64,000 nucleotides of DNA, taken from positions 1 through 64,000 of the forward strand of contig DASVNK010000054.1 in assembly GCA_036383895.1 (NCBI GenBank), written 5' to 3'. This DNA comes from DASVNK01 sp036383895. Lineage in GTDB: Bacteria > Verrucomicrobiota > Verrucomicrobiia > Limisphaerales > SXQI01. Shown one piece after another: positions 1-7,895 of this stretch (positions are counted from its first letter, which is position 1; the number at the start of each line of letters is the position of its first letter). The translations under genes were made by a program, and so were the position numbers. The notes under the pieces were generated by a model, which did not search any database, had not been told where the DNA came from, and saw nothing but the letters and a program-made list of their open reading frames with translations.

Positions 1-137
1 TTTCCCTCGAAGAAATTGAGGCACTCTTCGCCGCCGCTCAGGACAACGACTGGGTTCACCACTTTGCATTGCTTGAGAATTCGAACCGCGAGGAGCGCGT
101 CCTCTCGGGAATCATCCACAATGACAATCGGTAACAC
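1..137 (-). CDS. Receiver-domain response regulator, N-terminal fragment (cut by window edge)
   Basis: Reading leftwards from a GTG at 137 gives about 45 residues beginning MLPIVIVDDSREDAL. This is the first strand and acidic pair of a CheY-like receiver domain. The later part (VVLSGGEECLNFFEG) resembles the Rcp/CheY-like regulators that work with phytochrome-type or hybrid histidine kinases, where helix 1 is followed by 'sGeecl.fl'. An in-frame stop at 186-188 limits the N-terminus, and no ATG is available, so GTG is the likeliest start. The phosphoacceptor Asp lies beyond the edge. The gene is divergent from the receiver gene at 255. Assignment to the family is firm; the partner is unknown. 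Confidence 0.7.
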   Translation of the reverse strand, partial: MLPIVIVDDSREDALLAVRILKQCKVVNPVVVLSGGEECLNFFEG

Positions 138-254
138 TGGGGGGAAATTGGCGATCGTTCCGTTTTTGTCTATTCGGGAAATTCCCTAAGGACCTTTCCT
201 GATAACTAATGGGTTTCATCGGCTCTAACCGAATGGCGGACCGGTTGGGTAGGA

Positions 255-614
255 TTGTTCGTTGAACAGGTGAAAAGAGTTTTAGTGGTCGATGATGAAC
301 AGCCGGTAAGAGCAGTGCTGGTCGAAATTGTAAGAGCGGTAGGGCACGTCGCTATTCCTTCTGCGGACATTGCGAATGCGCTCTGGTTGTGGGAGGCAGA
401 CGGGAAGAGCTTCGACGTAGCGATTATCGATTACCACTTAACGGATGGTTTCGGAGCGGCGCTGGCTCGACGGCTGATGGATGAGAAACCGGCGTTGCGG
501 GTTATCCTGACGAGCGGTATGACCGAGGTAAACATTGACGTACCGCGAGGAGTGAAGTTCCTGGAAAAGCCATTTACCCCGCAAGCGCTCAAGGCGCTGA
601 TCGAAGCGAATTAA
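255..614 (+). CDS. Stand-alone response regulator receiver protein
   Basis: This 119-residue protein is a single receiver domain with no output domain. The acidic pair is D13-D14 (VLVVDDE), the phosphoacceptor is D59 in DVAIIDYH, the switch residue lies in ILTSG (T86/S87), and the conserved lysine is K105 in EKPF. It would accept phosphate from a histidine kinase and act by protein contact, as CheY/Spo0F-type proteins do. The listed start is TTG at 255. A GTG at 270 would trim five residues and still keep the whole first strand, so the start is uncertain. No kinase gene is in the window. A second receiver gene starts divergently to the left. Confidence 0.85.
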   Translation: MFVEQVKRVLVVDDEQPVRAVLVEIVRAVGHVAIPSADIANALWLWEADGKSFDVAIIDYHLTDGFGAALARRLMDEKPALRVILTSGMTEVNIDVPRGVKFLEKPFTPQALKALIEAN

Positions 615-716
615 AACCTCTAAACTGATCGGCTGTGTCGTTCGAGCAGTGTGCTCCGCCACTTGGTAAGGCGCTGATCGTATCAGTCCGTGAAGAAATT
701 TTAGAGCTGCTCTCGG

Positions 717-1160
717 GTGAGGGCGGCTTTTCCATTTCGTGAATGCACGTCAGCCGTCGACCTGGCCGAACAAAATGTAGTGAGTTACGCAGGGGATACT
801 GAGGAGATTTCCAGGAGGCGCTTGCAAGTTGGGGAATTGCCGCTACGGTTTTTAGGTCTGAGAACGTTGCGGATATTGGTATGTTTGGGGTTCGTCGCGC
901 TGATGTCGGCGAGTGGTTATTCTTCGCAGCGGGGCCGGCTTGGGGAGCAGGGAGCGATCAGCGCGGGCTCGGTTTTTGCGGCTGATATTATCGGTGAAAA
1001 CTGGCGATTCGAGCCGAGCTTTCATTCAGACTTAGACGATCCTTTCTTGTTGGCCGGGATTGATGGGCGGGACGATGTGCCGCGTGCGTTTTCGGGTGAG
1101 GTGCGCACGGCGACGAGTTCATTTCTTTTCTCCGCGGGTAACTTCGTGCGGGCTCCGTAA
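717..1160 (+). CDS. Hypothetical protein with one hydrophobic segment
   Basis: I do not recognise this 147-residue reading frame. Its first ~35 residues show no clear character. A hydrophobic stretch around residues 50-67 (LRILVCLGFVALMSAS) could be a signal peptide or membrane anchor, followed by a ~75-residue polar tail. AGGAGG at 813-818 sits just before an in-frame TTG (822), and a second TTG follows at 837. The real start may therefore be there, giving a protein of ~110 residues with an N-terminal signal-like segment. Whether it is expressed is uncertain. It lies alone between the receiver gene and a 31-codon membrane peptide. Confidence 0.4.
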   Translation: MRAAFPFRECTSAVDLAEQNVVSYAGDTEEISRRRLQVGELPLRFLGLRTLRILVCLGFVALMSASGYSSQRGRLGEQGAISAGSVFAADIIGENWRFEPSFHSDLDDPFLLAGIDGRDDVPRAFSGEVRTATSSFLFSAGNFVRAP

Positions 1161-1262
1161 CAGGGGCATTCTTCTCCTTTCTTTGGACGGGCCGGTCGTT
1201 AAGGCGGGCTCGTAGTTTCGTTGGTTTCCAAGCTTCGGCGTGTGCCGAGGTCCCTAATTCGT

Positions 1263-1358
1263 ATGAACGGAAAAGATATTGTTCTGATTGTTTTTGCTGT
1301 GTTGTCGTTGATCGGGTTCGTGGTCATGTATCGAGCCGGGAAAAAGCAGCAGCGATGA
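1263..1358 (+). CDS. Small single-span membrane peptide (31 aa)
   Basis: ATG at 1263 opens 31 codons ending in TGA. The product starts MNGKDIVLIVFAVLSL, continues as one uninterrupted hydrophobic helix (about residues 6-22), and ends in a basic tail, YRAGKKQQR. This is the usual look of a tiny inner-membrane protein with its C-terminus in the cytoplasm (positive-inside rule). It sits between two small exported or membrane protein genes on the same strand. No family is recognised; the call rests on the composition of the frame alone. Confidence 0.45.
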   Translation: MNGKDIVLIVFAVLSLIGFVVMYRAGKKQQR

Positions 1359-1433
1359 TTCCGGCAAGGGGGGTGGTCTGCCGAGTGCAGCCACTCCCGT
1401 AGTTTGAGAGTTTTAAAATAGACGGGAAATTTT

Positions 1434-1796
1434 ATGCCTTACAAAAGTGGTTTGATTCAAGCGGCGCTGGGCGCATTTGGTGCGCTGGCATTTGTGATAT
1501 CGCAATGGTCTGGTAAGACGGAAGGGAAACGGCAAGCGTGCGGGGTAGTAGAGAAGATTGAGGACCGCCGAATCTACATCAAGGAGCAGAACGGGAAGAA
1601 AAGGGAATTCGAGTTGGGTTCGGAAGCGGCGATCTTTTTGAACGATAAACGGATTTCGCTCGCTGAGGTGCCGGTGGGCCGGACGGCGATGGTGCAATTC
1701 GAAACGCGAAAGCGCCAGAACGTGGCAAAGCTGGTGGACGTGTTTCCGACGCATGAAGACACGGAGGCAGCCAGCCCGGGCGAAGCAGGTGCGTAG
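1434..1796 (+). CDS. Exported or membrane-anchored small beta-rich protein (DUF5666-like)
   Basis: The 120-residue product has an N-terminal hydrophobic segment (residues ~6-24, SGLIQAALGAFGALAFVIS) acting as signal or anchor. A ~70-residue beta-rich domain follows: VVEKIEDRRIYIKEQNGKKR, a strand pair around FELGSEAAIFLNDKRISLAEVP, then AMVQFETRKRQNVAKLVDVF. The layout (link value to ion or pH term, 'dedRriyi', then a metal-like 'FELg..a.i...' strand) resembles the small OB-like DUF5666 domains of exported proteins. The match is by pattern, not certain. The acidic C-terminus is short. It is convergent with the prepilin-like gene at 1839. Confidence 0.6.
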   Translation: MPYKSGLIQAALGAFGALAFVISQWSGKTEGKRQACGVVEKIEDRRIYIKEQNGKKREFELGSEAAIFLNDKRISLAEVPVGRTAMVQFETRKRQNVAKLVDVFPTHEDTEAASPGEAGA

Positions 1797-1838
1797 TTTA
1801 GGGAATGTTTTTCTTTTCGGAATAACAGCGAGGTCCGA

Positions 1839-2651
1839 CTAGTTGAGGAACTCTCGGTGTGGTTCGTTGTCTCGGTTCCAACGACGAAGGACTTCATTTC
1901 TGCTGTGGTCGAAAAAGGCTCGGGCTTTTCCGCTTTCGACATGGCCGTCCACGAACAGAATATTCCAGTTTGGATAGTGCCGTTTTGAAAGGGCGGTTTT
2001 TGCAAAGGGGGTTCCCGGCACCAGAGCGGAATAGGTAGAGGTGGTAATCCCCTGTTCCAAGAGCGGAACACCCAGAGCTTTTGTGGAAGCGGGAAACAAA
2101 GTTAACGGGCTATCTCCGAATGCGATCATATCCGAGGGATTGCGGACGAGGTTCTCGGCGAGTGGAGTTCGATAGAACTGGCTTGGAGCGGTGGAAGCAG
2201 TGTCGCCGTAACCAAGACCCAGGGGCAAATCGGGTCCCCCAATTCCCGCGACGTTGTATGCGTAGCTTCCGCTGAACCCGGAAAGCGCTGCGGCGCGGAG
2301 GTAATGTCCTGAAATGCGCGCGTATCCCGGACAGTGATAGATCGATGGGCGTGGAATTTCGGTGAATTGTGCATTGGCTGTCTGCACTGGCCATTTAGCG
2401 CCGGTGTACGGTTCCAACAGGTCAGTCCAATGCACATTCCACGCTGCGGAAACGAGGGGGAAATTGTGATGATCGCCGATATACATGCGCAGACCGAGCC
2501 CGATCTGGCGAAGGTTGTTTTTGCAGACGGCGAGGTCTGCGGTTCTTTTGGCGCGAGCCAACGACGGGAGGAGCAGACTGGCGAGGATAGCGATGATGGC
2601 GCTGACCACCAGCAGCTCAATCAGTGTAAAGCCGCATCGCCGAACCTGCAT
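1839..2651 (-). CDS. Prepilin-type N-terminal cleavage/methylation domain protein (orphan pseudopilin-like)
   Basis: The 270-residue product opens MQVRRCGFTLIELLVVSAII. This is a basic leader, then Gly before the Phe that becomes residue 1 after PilD-type cleavage, with Glu at +5 and a long hydrophobic helix (SAIIAILASLLLPSLARAK). The rest is a PulG-like globular domain with 'CKNNLRQIGLGLRMYIGDHHNFP' character and a near-C-terminal 'FVDGHVESGK', the H/DG motif common in planctomycete-verrucomicrobial DUF1559-type proteins. It would be an inner-membrane or periplasmic pseudopilin-like protein. No secretion or pilus assembly gene is nearby. Two more members lie at 54533 and 60009. Confidence 0.85.
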   Translation of the reverse strand: MQVRRCGFTLIELLVVSAIIAILASLLLPSLARAKRTADLAVCKNNLRQIGLGLRMYIGDHHNFPLVSAAWNVHWTDLLEPYTGAKWPVQTANAQFTEIPRPSIYHCPGYARISGHYLRAAALSGFSGSYAYNVAGIGGPDLPLGLGYGDTASTAPSQFYRTPLAENLVRNPSDMIAFGDSPLTLFPASTKALGVPLLEQGITTSTYSALVPGTPFAKTALSKRHYPNWNILFVDGHVESGKARAFFDHSRNEVLRRWNRDNEPHREFLN

Positions 2652-2898
2652 TTAATGAGGATAATCAAATTTACTCACGGAGTCGAGGTTTGGTTCGATC
2701 GACCGGATAAGAGATTGGACTCTCCTGCCTCCGAAAGCGGTGTCGTTCGCTGCGCTGCCGCCACCGCACTCCAAGACGCTGGCGCGCTCGACGGACGCCC
2801 GCGCGAGTTCCGTCAGAAGGTGGAAGTATTGGGCTCAAATAAAGAAAAAAGGGCAGGTCAAAGACCTGCCCTGCGAATTCGATTACTCGAAAGTTGTT
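2652..2898. other. Intergenic stretch between helicase and prepilin-like genes
   Basis: These 247 bp hold the helicase terminator (2836-2872). The part nearer 2652 must contain the promoter of the - strand prepilin-like gene. It is AT-rich just upstream of that start (2652-2675), but no convincing -35/-10 pair stands out. I see no gene here. Confidence 0.6.
2836..2872 (-). terminator. Rho-independent terminator of the DEAD-box helicase gene
   Basis: On the - strand a perfect 9-bp stem (GGGCAGGTC / GACCTGCCC, 2851-2871) with a 3-nt loop is followed at once by a T-run (TTTTTTCTTT). It lies 27 nt after the helicase stop codon and before the prepilin-like gene, so it separates the two - strand units. 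Confidence 0.92.
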
Positions 2899-4140
2899 TT
2901 AGCGGCGCGCTTTGGCGCGGCCGTAGGAGTAGCCGCCGTGGACGCGGCCGCCGCGAGCTTTGCCGTAGACCGGTGCGCTCTGGCGGGCGTTGTTGCGAGG
3001 GGCTTCGAATAACGCGGTGTATTGGTATTCGAAGTTCTCCACTTTTTGTTTCTCGATTGGCTTGCCGATATAGCGTTCGATCGCGCGGACGGTTTGAGCG
3101 TCTTCGGCGACCATGAGCGTGAAGGCGTCGCCTTCAGCCTGCGCACGACCGGTGCGGCCGATACGGTGGACGTAATCTTCCGGATGGTGCGGCACGTCGA
3201 AATTAATCACGTGACTCACGTCGGCCACGTCGATGCCGCGCGCGGCGATATCGGTGGCCACGAGCACTTTGAAGCGCCCGTCACGAAATCCGCCGAGGGC
3301 CTGGTCGCGCTCGCGTTGCGAACGATTCGAGTGAATGACCGCGACAGCGTGGTTGTGTTTGCTGAGCATCTTGGCGATGCGATCGGCGCGGTGCTTGGTG
3401 CGACAGAAAACGATCGCGCTGCGGTATTCCGAATGTTCCAGAAGTTTCTGGAGCAGATCGGACTTCTGTGAGTCGGCCACTGGATAAACAGAGTGACGCA
3501 CAGTTTCCGCAGGCGAGCGGCGCTGTCCGATCTCCACGGTTTCCGGAGATTTCATCGCCCATTTAATGAGCGATTCAATCTGCGCGGGAATGGTCGCGGA
3601 GAACAGCGCGGTTTGTCGCACTTGAGGCACCTGGCTGATAATTCGTTTCACATCGGGCAAAAAGCCCATGTCGAGCATGCGGTCCGCTTCATCGAGGACC
3701 AGATGCTTGATGCGGCGCAAATCGAGTGTTCGTCGTTCCAGGTGATCGAGCAACCGTCCCGGAGTGGCCACGACGATGTCGGTGCCGCAACGGAGCGACT
3801 CGAATTGCTTGCCGTAGCCGACACCGCCGTAAAGGACAGTGCAGCGGAGATGAGAGAATCGCGCAAAAGTGCGGATCGATTCTTCCACCTGGCAGGCGAG
3901 TTCACGCGTCGGAACGAGCACGAGTGCACGCGGGGTGCGCTCTGGCTTGTCGAGTTGCGAAAGAATAGGGAGCGCGAAGGCGGCGGTCTTGCCGGTGCCT
4001 GTTTGTGCGCTGCCGATCAGATCCCGGCCTTGCATCATGATAGGGATGCTTTGGGCCTGGATCGGTGTGGGCATTTCGAAACCAAGCGCGCGGACAGCGT
4101 CCAGCACCGGTTGAGAAAGCCCGAGAGAATTAAAAGACAT
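2899..4140 (-). CDS. DEAD-box ATP-dependent RNA helicase (RhlE-like)
   Basis: This 413-residue protein has the full DEAD-box motif set in order: Q motif (GFEMPTPIQAQSIP, ~20-33), Walker A AQTGTGKT (~45-52), TPGR, DEAD (~150), SAT (~180), then the second RecA domain with ARGID and HRIGRTGRA. It unwinds short RNA duplexes in ribosome assembly or mRNA decay. The C-terminus after ~380 is short, basic and Gly/Arg/Tyr-containing (RGGRVHGGYSYGR), typical of RhlE-type proteins that bind structured RNA through the tail. The gene follows an RRM protein gene by 121 nt. A hairpin with a T-rich tail lies 12 nt upstream of the start and no Shine-Dalgarno is visible, so expression may be controlled there. 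It ends in a strong terminator. Confidence 0.96.
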   Translation of the reverse strand: MSFNSLGLSQPVLDAVRALGFEMPTPIQAQSIPIMMQGRDLIGSAQTGTGKTAAFALPILSQLDKPERTPRALVLVPTRELACQVEESIRTFARFSHLRCTVLYGGVGYGKQFESLRCGTDIVVATPGRLLDHLERRTLDLRRIKHLVLDEADRMLDMGFLPDVKRIISQVPQVRQTALFSATIPAQIESLIKWAMKSPETVEIGQRRSPAETVRHSVYPVADSQKSDLLQKLLEHSEYRSAIVFCRTKHRADRIAKMLSKHNHAVAVIHSNRSQRERDQALGGFRDGRFKVLVATDIAARGIDVADVSHVINFDVPHHPEDYVHRIGRTGRAQAEGDAFTLMVAEDAQTVRAIERYIGKPIEKQKVENFEYQYTALFEAPRNNARQSAPVYGKARGGRVHGGYSYGRAKARR

Positions 4141-4177
4141 AAAAATTAAGAGGGCGTGTTCGCCTTGGGAACACGCC
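4141..4177 (-). terminator. Terminator-like hairpin directly abutting the helicase start codon
   Basis: A perfect 9-bp stem (GGCGTGTTC 4153-4161 with GAACACGCC 4169-4177, 7-nt loop) is followed on the - strand by CTCTTAATTTTT, and then immediately by the helicase ATG (4138-4140). It can serve as the terminator of the upstream RNA-binding protein gene, but its position means it would also act as an attenuator in any read-through transcript into the helicase. Confidence 0.65.
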
Positions 4178-4201
4178 GGTTTGGAAAAAGGTTTAGTGAA
4201 G

Positions 4202-4227
4202 GCCGGCCGCAGGATATGCGAGCCGGC
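4202..4227 (-). other. Strong hairpin between RNA-binding protein and helicase genes
   Basis: GCCGGC arms at 4202-4207 and 4222-4227 enclose a second 4-bp stem (CGCA/TGCG) around a 5-nt loop, with one unpaired base. The T-run on the - strand begins only ~13 nt after the stem, so this is not a canonical terminator. It may protect the 3' end of the upstream mRNA or act with the next hairpin (4153-4177). Confidence 0.55.
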
Positions 4228-4261
4228 TTGTAAGATTTTTCAGATGAAGCAGGGCTTCGGC

Positions 4262-4654
<393 letters not shown>

Positions 4655-4800
4655 ATCGTAATTTACTTCTAGGAGGAATGAAGGACTTTGCAGACTTTAT
4701 CCGAAAACCGTTCGGAAACTTTGAAATCATCCCAGAAGAAACTCCCAGCAGACTTACAAATGCCTGAAAGATACAAGCAATACTCTTAGATGGAGACGAG

Positions 4801-4822
4801 TATCGGCTGAATCCAGCCGATA
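4801..4822. promoter_or_regulatory. 9-bp inverted repeat upstream of the RRM protein gene
   Basis: Arms TATCGGCTG (4801-4809) and CAGCCGATA (4814-4822) pair perfectly around AATC. The site is ~147-168 nt upstream of the RRM gene start. It has no T-run on either side, so it is not a terminator. It may be a protein-binding operator or a hairpin in a long 5' leader. AT-rich TAAGAT/TAAAAT-like hexamers lie just beyond it on the - strand (4823-4850) and could be the promoter. Confidence 0.45.
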
Positions 4823-4928
4823 TCAAGGGATATTTTAAGAAATCTTACGCTTCAGCATAGGTCGGGAAGCGAAGATCGTCTGCACGCACAGTAGCGCACT
4901 TTGCTGAGTTTGCTATGGTCGATCGACA

Positions 4929-5471
4929 TTGAAGGCCCCTGACTCGCAACGAATGCCGCCGGTCTTACACGGAATGCCGCCGATTTTGCAGGATGTGCCG
5001 GTGCAGAAGGAGCGTGCCCCGACACTCTACGCGATCATCGTTTTCAAGTTGTTCAAAGGCGCGGTGCTGTTGCTTTTTGCGTTCGTCGTTTTCAGCATGG
5101 GGAGTGCTGACTTGCGGGACGAATTTGTCCGGAGCCTGAAGGAAGTTAGCCAGGCTGCGGGCCGCAGCCCTTTCGGTGGGGCGGAAGAATCACTGCAGAA
5201 CATCTCGTTGCGAACCATTCAGCTCATTGCCGTGGGAAGTATTCTGTATGGAGTGTTTTCGCTGGTGGAGGGAGTAGGGCTCATTTTTCGCGCATCGTGG
5301 GCAGGTTGGATGGTGATTGGGGAATCGGCCATTTTTATTCCATTGGAAGTTTGGGAAGTGCTGGCCAGATTTTCCATCCCGGCGGTTTTGATTCTGGTCC
5401 TGAACCTGGCGATTGTCTGGTACCTTTACTCGAATAGGCGTCGCTTATTCGCGAACCGGTTTTCTGGCTAA
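4929..5471 (+). CDS. DUF2127-family membrane protein
   Basis: This 180-residue protein has a short proline-rich N-terminus and four predicted membrane segments: ~33-55 (YAIIVFKLFKGAVLLLFAFV), ~95-115 (IGSILYGVFSLVEGVGLIF), ~118-140 and ~145-165. The pattern 'alivfKllkGallLl', a second segment with 'YgvfslvEgvGLif' and a final 'LNlaivwyLy' fits the DUF2127 family of inner-membrane proteins of unknown function. TTG at 4929 is the longest start; an ATG at 4953 is a good alternative. The N-terminus carries a near-repeat (MPPVLHG, MPPILQD). The gene overlaps the 3' end of the convergent acetyltransferase gene by 27 bp. Confidence 0.75.
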   Translation: MKAPDSQRMPPVLHGMPPILQDVPVQKERAPTLYAIIVFKLFKGAVLLLFAFVVFSMGSADLRDEFVRSLKEVSQAAGRSPFGGAEESLQNISLRTIQLIAVGSILYGVFSLVEGVGLIFRASWAGWMVIGESAIFIPLEVWEVLARFSIPAVLILVLNLAIVWYLYSNRRRLFANRFSG

Positions 5472-5930
5472 TTCCCACCGCCACACTTTTCCATCCTCTG
5501 GATCATGCGCCTGCCCGACGAACGCGAACCCGCACTTCCGCAAAACAGTCGCCGAGGCATTTTGTTTTTCCAGGGTGTGCGCTCGCACCAGCCGCACTCG
5601 GCGATCTGCGAACGCATATTTTACCAACTCTCTCGCCGCTGCTTGCGCGTATCCTTTGCCCTGGAATTGCGGGTTGATGCCGTACGCGATTTCCACCAGC
5701 CCTTCCGAATCGGGCGGTCCTTTGAAACCGCAATTGCCAACTACGGCGGCAGTGTCATTTGCGATCTCGAACCCGAGGATCCAGGGATCGATCTCGGCCG
5801 CGTCGGCGAGGAGCGCGAGCCAGGCTTCCGAAACGTGCTTCCGATTTTCCGGCGACATCGACGCGAGATACGCCTGCATTTGGGTGCGCGTCTTGGGAAT
5901 CAAACGGATCGCTGGTGTCGGTGAGTTCAT
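5445..5930 (-). CDS. GNAT-family N-acetyltransferase
   Basis: Starting at the internal ATG at 5930 gives 161 residues beginning MNSPTPAIRLIPKT. The acetyl-CoA site is in the GKGYAQAAARELVKYAF region (Q/RxxGxG/A-like turn before helix alpha-3). It is preceded by VEIAYGINPQFQGKGYA and followed by VRAHTLEKQNASATVLRKCGF, the hallmark of RimJ/RimL-type acetyltransferases that modify protein N-termini or small amines. The frame stays open to an ATG at 5993, but the extra 21 residues look non-native. The substrate is unknown. It converges with and overlaps the DUF2127 gene. Confidence 0.85.
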   Translation of the reverse strand: MNSPTPAIRLIPKTRTQMQAYLASMSPENRKHVSEAWLALLADAAEIDPWILGFEIANDTAAVVGNCGFKGPPDSEGLVEIAYGINPQFQGKGYAQAAARELVKYAFADRRVRLVRAHTLEKQNASATVLRKCGFAFVGQAHDPEDGKVWRWELARKPVRE

Positions 5931-6042
5931 GCGAAGTCCATGTGAAGCGAATAGCATCGGCGGACTTAAAATGCGACCACAGGTTGCAATCAACGGCGCA
6001 CCTCATTACTTTGGGGCGCGTTTGTAACGCCTTGGAGACACA

Positions 6043-7794
6043 ATGAGTTTGCTTCCTTTTCAGAATCTGCCCGTCCATTCACCGCGAAAATTTGTTCCGA
6101 CCAGCGCCGAGCTCGGCGAGTGGGCGCAAGTGGAGCCGATCTTCAACAAGCTGGAGGAACGTGTTCGCAGCATTTCTACGGCTGCGGATCTTGAACGCTG
6201 GCTGCTGGATTGGTCGGAGTTGAGCGCGGCGCTGGATGAAGAAGCGAGCAAGCGTTACATCGCGATGACTTGCCACACGGACAATGCCGAGGCGGAGAAG
6301 GCTTATCTGCATTTCGTCGAGCACATCGAGCCGGCACTGAAGCCACGGCAGTTTAAATTGGAACAGCTTTATCTGGCCCAGCCGGCGCGCGCGCAGCTTT
6401 CGAAACAGCGGTATGAGGTCTTCGACAAGCACACCGCGGTTCATGTCGAACTGTTCCGCGAAGAGAATGTTCCGCTGGAAACGGAAGAAGCGAAGTTGAG
6501 CCAGCAATATCAAAAGCTGAGTGGTTCATTGACGGTGAATTTTCGCGGCGAAGAAAAAACGCTGGTGCAAATGGGGCGTTTCCTGGAGGAGCCCGACCGT
6601 GCGTTGCGTGAGGAAGCCTGGAGTCTCGTGGCGAAGCGGCGTTTACAGGAAGCGGAGAAGTTTGAAGAGAACTTCGATCAGTTGGTTCGCTTGCGCGAAC
6701 AGATTGCGAAGAATGCGGGATATTCGAATTACCGGGATTACGCGTTCCGCGCACGGGCGCGTTTCGATTACACGGCGCAGCAATGCTACGATTTTCATGA
6801 TGCAATCGAACGCGAGGTGATGCCGCTGCTGCGCGATTTGCAGAAGAAGCGACGGGCGGATTTGAAGCTGCCTGCGCTTCGCCCGTGGGACCTGGCGGTT
6901 GATCCACAGAACCAGCCGCCGTTGCGACCGTTCGATCAGGTCGAAACGATGGTCGATCGCACGCAGGAAATTTTCGACAAGCTGGATCGCGATCTCGCGC
7001 AAGGTTTCCGGCTGATGAACGATCTCAAGCTGCTCGACCTGGCGAATCGCAAAGGCAAAGCCCCCGGGGGTTATCAGTCGACTTTATCGGAATCGCGGCT
7101 GCCGTTTATTTTCATGAATGCGGTGGGCGTGCAGCGCGATGTTGAGACGATTCTTCATGAGGCGGGCCACGCCTTTCACGCACTTGCGACGCGCGGCGAA
7201 GATTTGTACTCGTATCGACACGCGCCGATCGAGTTCTGCGAAGTTGCATCCATGAGCATGGAACTGCTCGGTAATGAATTTATTGAATCCTTCTACAATG
7301 CGGCTGATTCAAACCGCGCCCGGCGCGATCATTTAGAAGGCGTCATTGAAGTCTTCCCGTGGATCGCCACTGTCGATGCCTTCCAACATTGGATTTATAC
7401 GCATCCGGGACACACCCGGGCGCAACGGAGCGCGGCTTGGGTGGAATTGATGAAGCGCTTTGGCGGGGACGTGGATTGGAGCGGCTTCGAAGATGTGCGC
7501 GCGAATCTCTGGCATCGCCAGCTGCACATTTTCCTGCATCCGTTTTATTACATCGAATACGGCATTGCGCAGCTTGGGGCGCTGCAGGTTTGGGCGAATT
7601 CAAAACGTGAGCGTGCCGCGGCCTTACGCGATTACCAGAAGGCACTGAAGCTGGGTGGTTCGCGGCCGCTGCCGGAACTCTTTCAGTCGGCGGGATGCAA
7701 ATTCGATTTCAGCGCCGCGACGGTTAAACCGCTGATTGAACTGATTCGCAACGAGCTCGCCAAATTGGAAAAAGCTGAGCCGGTTGCTGTTTAA
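6043..7794 (+). CDS. M3-family metallopeptidase (oligoendopeptidase F-like)
   Basis: The 583-residue protein is a cytoplasmic zinc oligopeptidase. The HEAGH motif is at residues 372-376. A downstream Glu in FCEVASMSMELL (~400) provides the third zinc ligand, and the C-terminal region includes the conserved YYIEYGIAQLGALQVW. The long helical N-terminal half forms the lid typical of M3 enzymes, which restricts substrates to short peptides. There is no signal peptide. ATG 6043 is preceded by GGAG at good spacing. The gene stands alone between a divergent acetyltransferase and a rhomboid gene. Confidence 0.95.
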   Translation: MSLLPFQNLPVHSPRKFVPTSAELGEWAQVEPIFNKLEERVRSISTAADLERWLLDWSELSAALDEEASKRYIAMTCHTDNAEAEKAYLHFVEHIEPALKPRQFKLEQLYLAQPARAQLSKQRYEVFDKHTAVHVELFREENVPLETEEAKLSQQYQKLSGSLTVNFRGEEKTLVQMGRFLEEPDRALREEAWSLVAKRRLQEAEKFEENFDQLVRLREQIAKNAGYSNYRDYAFRARARFDYTAQQCYDFHDAIEREVMPLLRDLQKKRRADLKLPALRPWDLAVDPQNQPPLRPFDQVETMVDRTQEIFDKLDRDLAQGFRLMNDLKLLDLANRKGKAPGGYQSTLSESRLPFIFMNAVGVQRDVETILHEAGHAFHALATRGEDLYSYRHAPIEFCEVASMSMELLGNEFIESFYNAADSNRARRDHLEGVIEVFPWIATVDAFQHWIYTHPGHTRAQRSAAWVELMKRFGGDVDWSGFEDVRANLWHRQLHIFLHPFYYIEYGIAQLGALQVWANSKRERAAALRDYQKALKLGGSRPLPELFQSAGCKFDFSAATVKPLIELIRNELAKLEKAEPVAV

Positions 7795-7895
7795 AGGACA
7801 GCGACTCATGGCATCAGCAGGTAAGCAATTCGTAAAAGTCCGGATGGAGCAAAACTCTTTGATCAGCTAACAGTCAAAGCATAGGTTAGAGCCCA

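Noticed and set aside
4678..4767. 29-codon + strand frame preceded by AGGAGG
   Set aside because: The AGGAGG is only one base from the ATG, too near to work, and the frame lies antisense to the RRM leader with no hydrophobic or conserved pattern.
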